This document shows positions 1 through 7,741 of a stretch of 64,000 bases of DNA, piece by piece. The position numbers and the translations under genes were made by a program. The notes below the pieces were generated by a model. That model saw only the letters and a list, made by a program, of their open reading frames with translations. It was not told the origin of the DNA and ran no database searches. How positions within the stretch are numbered: position 1 is the stretch's first letter; every line of letters starts with the position of its first letter. The DNA comes from Pseudomonas sp. WN033 (GTDB lineage: Bacteria > Pseudomonadota > Gammaproteobacteria > Pseudomonadales > Pseudomonadaceae): contig NSKG01000008.1 in the NCBI GenBank assembly GCA_002287035.1, positions 1 through 64,000 of the forward strand, read 5' to 3'.

Positions 1-629
1 GGTCGAGGTGTTCTGGGAGTTGGTGCTCGATGGCTCAGCCGAAGAAGCCGACCTGATCACCCCGGTGACCTACAGCGGTTCGGTGATCATTCCTGCTGGT
101 GAAACCAGCGCCCAGGTCATTGTCCCGACCTTCGATGACGACATTTTCGAGGGCGGCCCTGGCACCTTCGAAGATCTGAGCTTCAACCTGACCGGGGTAA
201 CCGGTGCCGGACTCGGCACGGTCTCCAGCGTCAGTGGCCAGATTGAAGACAACGAACAACTGCCGGTGGTCAACATCGTTGAAGTAGCCGAAGGCGTTGG
301 TGCGGTAACCGTGGAAGGCGGCAATCTGGTGTTCCAGATCAGCCTCAGCGGCCCGTCCAGCGAACCGGTCGAGGTGTTCTGGGAGTTGGTGCTCGATGGC
401 TCAGCCGAAGAAGCCGACCTGATCACCCCGGTGACCTACAGCGGTTCGGTGATCATTCCTGCTGGTGAAACCAGCGCCCAGGTCATTGTCCCGACCTTCG
501 ATGACGACATTTTCGAGGGCGGCCCTGGCACCTTCGAAGATCTGAGCTTCAACCTGACCGGGGTAACCGGTGCCGGGCTCGGCACGGTCTCCAGCGTCAG
601 CGGTCAGATCGAAGACAACGAGCAACTGC
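1..629 (+). repeat. Tandem 366-bp repeat within adhesin
   Basis: The unit that starts at base 1 recurs at base 367, a 366-bp (122-codon) period. Bases 1-210 and 367-576 are identical. The first difference is a synonymous A/G at 211 versus 577, followed by a few more silent changes before the second copy ends near 629. A third copy (about 630-990) is clearly diverged. The array begins inside a unit, so more copies probably lie to the left. Confidence 0.95.
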
Positions 630-3600
630 CTACCCTGGATTTGAAGGTCAATGCCAAGGGGGTTGGCGCGGTGGTTGAGGAGGGAGGTGACCTGGTGTTC
701 AAGGTCAATCTCAGCGGTGTGTCAGCCTTCGAGACCAGCGTGGACTGGACCATTACCTTTGGCACTGCCAGCCCCGATGATTTGACCGATCCGCTAACCC
801 TTAGCGGCACCCTGATCATTCCGGCTGGCAGTACCTCGGGCAATATTGTGATTTCCACCTTCGATGACCTGCTGTTCGAGGGTGGTCCCGGTACCTTTGA
901 AAACCTGTTCCTGACCCTCAGCAATCCGGTCGGAGCCCAGTTGGGTGTCAGTGTGGCCAAGGGGCTGATTGAAGATAACGACCTGCTGCCCGAAGGCGCT
1001 GCGGACAAATACAAGGTTACTGAAGGACAGGTGCTGGATTCGGAAGCTGACGGCGCGATCCAGGGTGTACTGTTCAATGATCAGCCAGGCTTGAGTGTTG
1101 CCAGTGTTTCCCTTAATGCCGATGGCAGTGACCCACAAGCGGTAGGCCCCGGCGGCCTGGTGTTCATGACTGCCTTGGGAGGGACGTTGACGATCTACGC
1201 CAATGGCGAGTTCGTCTATCAGGCGCCGGTGTTGAATCATCCGCTGGATCAGGACTATCTGCTTGATAGCTTCTACTACCTGGCCTCCGATGGCACCAAC
1301 CTGTCGGAACCGATCAAGGTTAGCATCAAGGTCTTCGATACCGAGCCAGTCATTGAGGCGGTCGAAAATCTGGTGGTGGACAACGCTGCCGGAGTGACCA
1401 TCGGAACCTGGAGCTACGACCCCGGTGCCGATGGCCTGCGCCAGCAGATGGCTGACCTGGAAAGCGGCATCAACCTCAGCTTCGACAGTACTGGTTTGAA
1501 CGGCACCTTTATCAGTGAACGCGAAGATGTCTATCAGGGCGGCGACTATCTGGGTGAGAAACTGACGGTCAAGGTTCAGGATGGTGATAACGTCTACACC
1601 TTCTTCACCTTGTACATGAAGGTGGACGGCACCTACGAGTTCGATCTGATCACCCCCAATCCGACCCTGTCTGAGACTAACACCTTCGACAAAAACATCG
1701 GCGGCAACTTTTCTGAGTTGTGGAGCGAGCAGATCTTCGGTGCCAGCTTTAATTCCTCCACGGATATTCGTTTCACCGGAGGCGGTGGTGCTTCGGTCAA
1801 TTCCAGCACTCAAGGCATTGGGGTTGGCAACAACTTTATCAGTGCTGGCCAGGCGCTTAACATGGCGTTCTTCGTTGCTGATGGCGATGGCAATACTGCA
1901 ACCCATCCAACCGAGCAAAAGGAAATCAATATTGCCAGTCTGAGCTTCTTCTTTGCTGGAGGCTCGGGATCGGCGGTGATCAACATTCTGGTCAAGGATG
2001 AAAATGGCGCGACCATAGCGACCCTCAACGGCGTCGATATCAGTCATGGGGCGCCGGTAACGGTTAATGCCCAGGATCTGAATATTCAGGGGTTCTACGA
2101 GTTGACCGTGCAGCATGTTTCTGGCGACCAGATGCGTCTGCGTACCTTGAGCAGCGAGGTAGAAATCCTGCCGGCTGATCAGCAGCTCAATTTCAATGTC
2201 GAGATTGTTGACGCCGACTTTGACGCAGATGATTTCGACTTCACAGTCGATATCGCCACGCCAGTGATGAGCCAGTTGCTGGTCGGCACTTCTGCTGACG
2301 ATGTGCTGCCCACAGGCACGGGTGATGCCATTGCGATTGGCGATGTGAAGGGCATCCTGAGTGTTGAGAATCCTGATAACTACAACATAGTTTTGATTGC
2401 CGACCTGTCCGGCAGTATGGCGTTCAACTCGGGGACTCCAGGTCTGACCCGGGTCGAGTTGATGAAGCAGGCCCTGACCAAGCTGGTCAATGATTTGGCC
2501 CAGCACAATGGCCAGGTCAACGTTCATCTGGTGCCGTTTGGCACTAATATCGCTACGCCTCAAACCTTTAACCTGGGCAATCCGGCTGAAGTAGCACTGT
2601 TGCTGGCTGCGATCATGGCCATGGAGGCGACTCTGGGTGGCACCAACTATCACGCCGCCTTGCTGGCAACCGAACAGTGGCTGGATGGGCAGGTGCCGAC
2701 AACACCGGGGTTCCAGAACAAGGTGTTGTTCCTGACGGATGGCAATCCTACCTACCATTTGAATAATGGCGGTAATCCGGTCTCTGGCGGTGCGGGCGAC
2801 ACGACCAGTGCCAGCAACCTGTCCAATGCGGTGTCGGCCATGGCGTCGCTGGTTGGTGGTCATGATGTCGCGGTCAGCGCGATCGGAATCGGTGCCAATG
2901 TCAATGAGAACTACCTGCGTTTCTTCGACAATACTGCGGTTACCGGAAATGCCACGGTATGGATTGGCGGTACCAATATTTCCGGCCCGGTCGGCCAGGT
3001 CGACATCGTCAATACCGCCGAAGATCTGGAACTGGCGCTGAACAGTGCAGTTGATCTGGTACCTTTTGTTGGCGATGACATAGTGATCGGCAGTGATGGC
3101 GATGACATCCTGTTCGGCGACACCATCAGCTCCGATGCGCTGGGCGCGGCCTACGTCGGGCAGGGCTATCAGGGATTGGTCAATTATTTGACCGATCAGC
3201 TTGGCCGGGCTCCCACCACTGAAGAGCTCATTGCCGAGATTCGCAGCGATCCGCTGAAGTTCTACGATCCGAACAACCCGCTGGGTGGTGACGATGTGCT
3301 GATTGGCGGTGCCGGCAATGACCTGCTGTTCGGTGGGGCCGGTGATGACGTGCTGGTTGGCGGCCCGGGCAACGACATCATGTATGGCGGTCTGGGGGCC
3401 GACACTTTTGTCTGGCAGTCCGGTGATCAGGGTAGCGTCGATAACCCGGCCATGGATATTGTAATGGATTTCAGTCTGGCCGAAGGTGACCGTCTGGATC
3501 TGAGTGAGTTGCTTGGCGGTATCGACGCCGGCGATATCTTCAGTTACCTGCAGGCGGAGGGAACGGTGTTCGAGGGAGTGAACAGCACTTTGCTGAAGGT

Positions 3601-3721
3601 CAGCAGCAGTGGCGATGTGGCCGATGCGGTGGATCAGCAGATCCTGCTCAAGGGCGTCAGTTTGAGCAATGCCGACATCAGCAACATGCTGGCGGATCCA
3701 GACCCGAGTCTGCTGGTCTGA
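2..3721 (+). CDS. LapA-type RTX adhesin, C-terminal part (5' end outside window)
   Basis: This is the C-terminal ~1240 residues of a very large surface adhesin exported by a type I secretion system. The reading frame is open through the left edge, so N-terminus and retention module are not visible. Order seen: Calx-beta-like repeats rich in acidic loops (DDDIFEGGPGTFEDL); a divergent third copy; an Ig/cadherin-like segment (about bases 1000-1350); a central beta-rich region; a VWA domain whose MIDAS motif DLSGSM begins at base 2402; and RTX nonapeptides (GGAGNDLLFGGAGDD) at about 3290-3420. The last part resembles the C-terminal secretion signal region of type I-secreted adhesins (GADTFVW, DFSLAEGDRLDL). 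LapA/MapA-type adhesins anchor cells to surfaces and are cut near the N-terminus by LapG. The nearby convergent lapG and lapD support this role. The exact family member cannot be named from the C-terminus alone. Confidence 0.9.
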   Translation, partial: VEVFWELVLDGSAEEADLITPVTYSGSVIIPAGETSAQVIVPTFDDDIFEGGPGTFEDLSFNLTGVTGAGLGTVSSVSGQIEDNEQLPVVNIVEVAEGVGAVTVEGGNLVFQISLSGPSSEPVEVFWELVLDGSAEEADLITPVTYSGSVIIPAGETSAQVIVPTFDDDIFEGGPGTFEDLSFNLTGVTGAGLGTVSSVSGQIEDNEQLPTLDLKVNAKGVGAVVEEGGDLVFKVNLSGVSAFETSVDWTITFGTASPDDLTDPLTLSGTLIIPAGSTSGNIVISTFDDLLFEGGPGTFENLFLTLSNPVGAQLGVSVAKGLIEDNDLLPEGAADKYKVTEGQVLDSEADGAIQGVLFNDQPGLSVASVSLNADGSDPQAVGPGGLVFMTALGGTLTIYANGEFVYQAPVLNHPLDQDYLLDSFYYLASDGTNLSEPIKVSIKVFDTEPVIEAVENLVVDNAAGVTIGTWSYDPGADGLRQQMADLESGINLSFDSTGLNGTFISEREDVYQGGDYLGEKLTVKVQDGDNVYTFFTLYMKVDGTYEFDLITPNPTLSETNTFDKNIGGNFSELWSEQIFGASFNSSTDIRFTGGGGASVNSSTQGIGVGNNFISAGQALNMAFFVADGDGNTATHPTEQKEINIASLSFFFAGGSGSAVINILVKDENGATIATLNGVDISHGAPVTVNAQDLNIQGFYELTVQHVSGDQMRLRTLSSEVEILPADQQLNFNVEIVDADFDADDFDFTVDIATPVMSQLLVGTSADDVLPTGTGDAIAIGDVKGILSVENPDNYNIVLIADLSGSMAFNSGTPGLTRVELMKQALTKLVNDLAQHNGQVNVHLVPFGTNIATPQTFNLGNPAEVALLLAAIMAMEATLGGTNYHAALLATEQWLDGQVPTTPGFQNKVLFLTDGNPTYHLNNGGNPVSGGAGDTTSASNLSNAVSAMASLVGGHDVAVSAIGIGANVNENYLRFFDNTAVTGNATVWIGGTNISGPVGQVDIVNTAEDLELALNSAVDLVPFVGDDIVIGSDGDDILFGDTISSDALGAAYVGQGYQGLVNYLTDQLGRAPTTEELIAEIRSDPLKFYDPNNPLGGDDVLIGGAGNDLLFGGAGDDVLVGGPGNDIMYGGLGADTFVWQSGDQGSVDNPAMDIVMDFSLAEGDRLDLSELLGGIDAGDIFSYLQAEGTVFEGVNSTLLKVSSSGDVADAVDQQILLKGVSLSNADISNMLADPDPSLLV

Positions 3722-3737
3722 GCCGTAAGAGGTGAGC

Positions 3738-3770
3738 AAGGGCCGGCCTGGGTGACCAGGGCCGGCCCTT
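3738..3770 (+). terminator. Hairpin terminator after adhesin gene
   Basis: A perfect 11-bp stem (AAGGGCCGGCC / GGCCGGCCCTT) with an 11-base loop starts 17 bases after the adhesin stop. The 3' arm ends in TT and is followed by GTTCT, a short U-rich tail. Confidence 0.75.
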
Positions 3771-3780
3771 GTTCTATAGT
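3752..3780 (+). promoter_or_regulatory. Candidate sigma70 promoter for the small downstream gene
   Basis: GTGACC (3752-3757) and TATAGT (3775-3780) are 17 bases apart and lie partly inside the terminator hairpin, 35 bases before the next start codon. The -35 is only moderate, so this is a prediction by spacing and match. Confidence 0.35.
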
Positions 3781-3815
3781 GGCTGCACTACCAGCAGTAA
3801 AATCCGGAGGCAAGG

Positions 3816-4154
3816 ATGTTTGTCAAACGCGATGAGCGGGGCTGGATCATCGATGCGTCACTGGACGTGCAGGCTGGTTATGACGAGCAGTTGGCCGATG
3901 ATCATCCGGAGCTGGTTGACTGGGGGCGCCAGCAGGCAGCTTTGGCCAGCCTGCAGAGGCTGCGCGACAGCGACCAGGACCTGGTCCGGGTAATCGAAGA
4001 TCTGGTCGATGTGCTGCTCCAGCGTGGCGTGATTCGGATCACCGATCTGCCCGAAGCAGCTGTAGCCAAGCTGGATCGCCGCTCCCAGGCTCGTGCCCGG
4101 CTCAGCGAACTGGCCAACCTGATTGATCAGGATGAAGGCGATCCGCTGATCTAA
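3816..4154 (+). CDS. Conserved small protein of unknown function (112 aa)
   Basis: A 112-residue acidic, soluble-looking protein with no signal peptide or membrane segment. It starts MFVKRDERGWIID and is otherwise mostly predicted helix with many Asp/Glu/Arg. It resembles short Pseudomonas proteins that have been labelled 'tryptophan synthase subunit beta-like'. That label is not supported by any catalytic motif here, so no enzyme function is assigned. A GGAGG Shine-Dalgarno lies about 6 bases before the ATG. It sits between the adhesin and the 3' end of lapD, convergent with lapD (8 bases between stops). A link to adhesion is only positional. Confidence 0.65.
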   Translation: MFVKRDERGWIIDASLDVQAGYDEQLADDHPELVDWGRQQAALASLQRLRDSDQDLVRVIEDLVDVLLQRGVIRITDLPEAAVAKLDRRSQARARLSELANLIDQDEGDPLI

Positions 4155-4161
4155 TCGCAGC

Positions 4162-6108
4162 TCAGCCGGCCTGCTCCTGCCAGCTTGCTGGCTCCGCCAG
4201 GGCCCGTCCCTGCATGGCTTCGATGCCCAGGCTGATCAAGGCCTGAATCTCTCCTTTGGTTTGTACCTGCTCGGCGATCAGTGGCAGATCAATCCGCTGA
4301 GCGGTCTTGACCAGGGCTTCCAGATACAGGTGTTTTTCCGGGGTCTGGTCCAGGTCTCGGATAAAGCTGCTTTCGATCTTGAGATAGGCTAGCCCGATCA
4401 AGGCCAGTTCACCAATCAGGCTGAGTTGGCGGCCAAAGTGCTGCAGGGCCAGTTGGCAACCACTGGCTTTCAGTTCGGCTGCCAACTGACCGACATCCTG
4501 GCTGTTTTGCAGGTAGCGAGCGTCGATTTCCAGAGTCAGGTAATGGGCGCCGTTGTGTTTGTCCAGTTGCTGGCTCAGTCGTTGCCGCTGCTCAGGATTA
4601 TGCAGGGTGTCGGCGGTGATGCTCAGGGCCAGGGCGCCAGGGTGTTTGTCCAGATGCGCCAAAGCCATGCTCAGCATGCACTGGTCAAAGGCTCCTGCCA
4701 GCCCCAGGCGCTCGATCCAGGGCAGGAATTGCCCGGCACTCATCAGTTGGCCCTGGGTGTCGGGGAGTCGTACCAGCAGTTTTTGATGCAGCACCTGAGT
4801 CTGGTCCGGGCCACCCATGGCTGGTTGGAAATGCAAGATGAAACGGCGCTGCTCGATTGCCTCGCTGAGCAGGGTACGCCAGCCATGGGCGGTATCGACC
4901 ATTAGCCCGGCATCGGCCGGGCGATAGCCCGGTTTGATTCGCTCGCCTTCGGTGCTGGACTCGGCCAGCGCCTGGTCCATGCGGCTCAGTACCTGGGCAT
5001 TGCCATCGCCTGGCCGGTAACCGGCAATTCCCAAGGCTATCGGCTGATGCTCCACCTGGCTGATCAGGTCTTCCAGGCTGCTGGCCTGGGTCGCCAGTTG
5101 ACCGGCCAGCGCCTGAATGTCTTCCAGTTGGCTGCCGGGTGCCAACACCAGAAACTCTCCCCCGCGTGAACGGCAGCATAGCCAGGTCGGATGGGCTGCC
5201 TGAATAGCTTGCAATGGGACGGCCATGGCCTGGAGGATGGCATCGGTACGAGCGGCGCCCAGAGTCTGATTGAGCTGGTTGAGATTGCCCAGGCGCATTG
5301 CCAGAAGAAAGCCATCGGGTGTTTCGCCTGGGGTCAGCGCGGCCTGCAGGCCGTGCTCAAAGGCCAGTCGGTTGGGCAGGTCGGTCAAGCTGTCATGGTA
5401 GGCCTGACGGCGGTAAAGCTCGGTCTGTGCCGCTTCCTGCTCGAACAGATTCTTGAGTTTGCCAACCATTTGGTTCATGGCCAGGACCACATGGCGCAGT
5501 TCCGGTGTGCGTGGGACTCGGGGCAGGGTGCGGTATTCGCGCCGGGTGATGGCTTCGGCCTGGTCGGCCATGGCCAGTAGTGGGCGCAGCTGGCGTTTAA
5601 GCAGCAGAGCACCGAGCAGGGCGCTGATCACGCCGCACAGCAGCAGCCAGCCGAGCGTGCCCAAAGCGCTGTCCCACAGCCGGTTGAGGGCGAACTGGGG
5701 GTGGCTCAGCACCTCGACCCGGGCGAACTGTTGCCAGCCGCGCATGATCAGCGCATCGCCACCCTGGGCCTCTAGGTTGACCAGTCGTACGAACCAGTCA
5801 GGCGCGCGGGTTTCGTCGAGGCTGCGGGTGCGCTCGACCAGCACCTGGTCGTCGGCAATGGCGACTACCCGGATGCTGGCGAAATAGCCGCTATCGAAGA
5901 TCGAGCTGACCATCAGCTCGATCATGGCTGGATCCTCGACATGGGGCGTCAGCGATAGCCCGAGGGCCGTGGCGGCGTCCTGGGCATGGGAGCGTAGCTG
6001 AGTCTGGAGCTGATCTCGGGAGTTTTCCACACTGACCAGAAAACTCCCGCTGAACGCTATCAGCAGGAACAGGCAGATGGCCAGGAGAAGCTGTTTTACC
6101 AACGACAT
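4162..6108 (-). CDS. lapD: LapD, inner-membrane c-di-GMP receptor controlling LapG
   Basis: A 648-residue protein, the usual length of LapD. It has an N-terminal membrane segment (residues ~5-24), a periplasmic sensor domain, a second membrane segment (~160-180), a HAMP region and degenerate GGDEF and EAL domains. The cyclase signature reads RGGEF (~residue 313) and the EAL position reads KLL (~441), so both enzymatic activities should be lost while c-di-GMP binding to the EAL domain is retained, as known for LapD. When c-di-GMP is bound, LapD sequesters the protease LapG and the adhesin stays on the cell. The start was chosen at MSLVKQLLLAICLF, which matches the family, rather than an upstream ATG inside lapG; GAGGAGT lies upstream. 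It is directly downstream of lapG (16-bp gap). Confidence 0.95.
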   Translation of the reverse strand: MSLVKQLLLAICLFLLIAFSGSFLVSVENSRDQLQTQLRSHAQDAATALGLSLTPHVEDPAMIELMVSSIFDSGYFASIRVVAIADDQVLVERTRSLDETRAPDWFVRLVNLEAQGGDALIMRGWQQFARVEVLSHPQFALNRLWDSALGTLGWLLLCGVISALLGALLLKRQLRPLLAMADQAEAITRREYRTLPRVPRTPELRHVVLAMNQMVGKLKNLFEQEAAQTELYRRQAYHDSLTDLPNRLAFEHGLQAALTPGETPDGFLLAMRLGNLNQLNQTLGAARTDAILQAMAVPLQAIQAAHPTWLCCRSRGGEFLVLAPGSQLEDIQALAGQLATQASSLEDLISQVEHQPIALGIAGYRPGDGNAQVLSRMDQALAESSTEGERIKPGYRPADAGLMVDTAHGWRTLLSEAIEQRRFILHFQPAMGGPDQTQVLHQKLLVRLPDTQGQLMSAGQFLPWIERLGLAGAFDQCMLSMALAHLDKHPGALALSITADTLHNPEQRQRLSQQLDKHNGAHYLTLEIDARYLQNSQDVGQLAAELKASGCQLALQHFGRQLSLIGELALIGLAYLKIESSFIRDLDQTPEKHLYLEALVKTAQRIDLPLIAEQVQTKGEIQALISLGIEAMQGRALAEPASWQEQAG

Positions 6109-6124
6109 GGTGTACTCCTCATCC

Positions 6125-6796
6125 TTATGGTGCTGTGAACTCGGTGAAACCTTCGTCACGCATTTTCCGCAACAGATCCTGCCAGCGTGACAACTGCTTG
6201 GCGGAGCCGGTTTGGGTACTGCCGCCGGCGCTGGCAAGCCAGAGCCCTTCGGCGTTGAAGCTGTAAACGGGGATCAGGTCCGGGCGCTGCGAGGCGGGAC
6301 GAATTTCGTCGATCAGGTTGTCCAGTACCAGTGGCTCGCTGTCCGGTGTCCGGTAATAGGTCAGTACCATGTGGGCCTGATTCAGCTCCACGGCCTTGAC
6401 GTAGGTCAGGCGCAGGTGATCATTGGGAATGCCCAGGCGGCGCAGGCTGAAATACTTGGCGATGGCATAGTCTTCACAGTCGCCGGCGCCCTTGACCAGG
6501 GATTCGACCGGGGTGGCCCAATAGTCGATCTCGCCCCAGATCTCGATATCGTCGGCAAAACGCAGGCGCTGGTTGAAGAAGCGGTTGACGGTGCTCAGCA
6601 GGCTTTGGGTGTCGCCATTGCCCGGATTCTCAAGCAGCGCCTGCCATTCCTGCAGGCGCCAGCGGGCCTGCATATCCAGACTATAACGCTGCTCGGCGCG
6701 GGCGATGATTCGGGAAAAGTCCCAGCCGTAGCCAGCCAGTGATACCAGCATCAGACAGGTCAGAACAATGGGCCAGAACCTGGGGCGAACTTTCAC
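6125..6796 (-). CDS. lapG: LapG, periplasmic cysteine protease that releases the adhesin
   Basis: A 223-residue protein with an N-terminal hydrophobic signal (residues ~8-24) and a bacterial transglutaminase-like cysteine protease fold (DUF920). The catalytic triad is visible as Cys107 in GAGDCEDYA, His142 in NQAHMVLTY and Asp159 in LVLDNL. The 35- and 17-residue spacings fit characterised LapG enzymes. LapG cuts the N-terminal di-alanine site of LapA-type adhesins when not held by LapD. The start codon is GTG, with only a weak GAG-rich ribosome site; a later ATG (residue 16) is less likely because it would cut into the signal. It is the first gene of a lapG-lapD operon and lies beside its probable substrate gene. 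Confidence 0.93.
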   Translation of the reverse strand: MKVRPRFWPIVLTCLMLVSLAGYGWDFSRIIARAEQRYSLDMQARWRLQEWQALLENPGNGDTQSLLSTVNRFFNQRLRFADDIEIWGEIDYWATPVESLVKGAGDCEDYAIAKYFSLRRLGIPNDHLRLTYVKAVELNQAHMVLTYYRTPDSEPLVLDNLIDEIRPASQRPDLIPVYSFNAEGLWLASAGGSTQTGSAKQLSRWQDLLRKMRDEGFTEFTAP

Positions 6797-6854
6797 TGTG
6801 GCGGGCTCTCACTCGGTCGGGAGCGCTAGGCAAACTCTGAACAGGGTTGCTTTC

Positions 6855-6892
6855 GTCATTGCGAGGGCCGTAGGCCCGTGGCAATCCATGAC
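6855..6892. repeat. Imperfect inverted-repeat element (GTCATTGCGAG...GCAATCCATGAC)
   Basis: An intergenic palindrome-like element: GTCATTGCGAGGGCC and GGCCCGTGGCAATCCATGAC pair with a small bulge around a short central loop. The ends resemble a short dispersed repeat (ATTGCGAG...GCAATCC) found between genes in diverse bacterial genomes. It lies between divergent-facing lapG and the 3' side of the YecA-family gene. Only one copy was noticed in this window. Confidence 0.55.
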
Positions 6893-6960
6893 GCGTTTCA
6901 GCGGTTCCCTGAGTCCGATGACCATAGTGTAGGCAAGGGATGCTGTCCTTGCATAATGAT

Positions 6961-6981
6961 GGCACCGGTCTGGCCGGTGCC
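6961..6981 (-). terminator. Hairpin downstream of YecA-family gene
   Basis: GGCACCGG and CCGGTGCC form an 8-bp stem with a 5-base loop, 9 bases beyond the stop codon of the minus-strand gene. The sequence after it (ATCATTATG) is only partly U-rich, so terminator strength is uncertain. Confidence 0.45.
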
Positions 6982-6989
6982 GGCGGGGT

Positions 6990-7577
6990 TCAATGGCGTG
7001 ACAGCAGGGCGGGCTTGGGCTTGTCTTCCGGGGCGTGGAACAGCAGGAACAGTTGAGTCAGAACTTCCGGGATATGGGCCAGCATGTCCTCGACCATCTC
7101 CTGATCGCGGGCGATCTCGGTGAACTCGGGCTGATCTTCGAACAGACCGGAGCCGACCATGACCGGCAGCAGCAGTTCGCTGACAGCTTCTTCTTCATTG
7201 TCGAACCAGTCTTCTTCGCGCAGGAAGACGCCTTCCATGAAGCCGATGCACCAGCTACGCAAGTCGGACTCATCTGGCTCGTCACCCAGGCTCAGCTCGC
7301 AGGGCAGCTCGATATCCTCGTCGCTGGCCAGCTCCCGGGCAATGCGGGCCTTAAGTTCGACCAGAGTCCCCTCGATGTCGGCCTGTTCCTGATCGTCCTG
7401 ATAGTTCGGCTCTTCGGCGAACAGTTCGGCGATCCACTCGTCTTCCGGAACTTCGACCGGGCTGATGCACAGCGCGGTCAGGTAGCCATGCCCGGCAAGA
7501 TAGTCCAGCGCCTCGTCATGCAGGTCGTCGGCGTCGAGAAACTGTTGCAGGCGTTCAAGTTTGGCAGCAAAGGACAT
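6990..7577 (-). CDS. YecA/YgfB (UPF0149) family protein
   Basis: A 195-residue strongly acidic cytoplasmic protein. It shows the UPF0149 pattern: a first helical segment with an LxYLxGHGYLTAL motif, then WCIGFMEGVFLREEDWF and a C-terminal helical bundle. The family includes E. coli YgfB and YecA. This protein lacks the C-terminal SEC-C zinc-binding motif of the longer members. The biochemical role is not established here; YgfB-type proteins have been linked to regulation in Pseudomonas. The start at MSFAAKLERL was preferred because a GAGGTG Shine-Dalgarno precedes it and the upstream extension runs into the divergent recQ promoter region. Confidence 0.8.
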   Translation of the reverse strand: MSFAAKLERLQQFLDADDLHDEALDYLAGHGYLTALCISPVEVPEDEWIAELFAEEPNYQDDQEQADIEGTLVELKARIARELASDEDIELPCELSLGDEPDESDLRSWCIGFMEGVFLREEDWFDNEEEAVSELLLPVMVGSGLFEDQPEFTEIARDQEMVEDMLAHIPEVLTQLFLLFHAPEDKPKPALLSRH

Positions 7578-7680
7578 GGGAACACCTCGTGGTCGATGAT
7601 TCAGGCATTGTACGCATGGCCAGCGCAATTGCCAAAGGCTGAGTGCATCCCGGCAACATTGACTATATGGCTGTGCAAGG

Positions 7681-7690
7681 CTGGTATAAT
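7681..7690 (+). promoter_or_regulatory. Extended -10 promoter for recQ
   Basis: CTGGTATAAT contains a perfect TATAAT preceded by TGG, the extended -10 pattern, 51 bases before the recQ ATG. A TTGACT at 7659-7664 is 20 bases upstream, too far for an ideal -35. The same GGTATAATC string recurs before trpS and mtnA. Confidence 0.6.
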
Positions 7691-7741
7691 CGTCGGCTTT
7701 CGACCGCTGAGCCCGTTCGGGGCCATTGACCAAGGGGAAGC

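Noticed and set aside
794-3739. Very long open frame on the minus strand across the adhesin
   Set aside because: Antisense to a strongly supported adhesin frame; repeat-rich codon structure leaves the opposite frame open. No family motifs or ribosome site.
7659-7664. TTGACT as -35 for recQ
   Set aside because: It is 20 bases from the TATAAT, outside the usual 16-18; the extended -10 alone explains the promoter.
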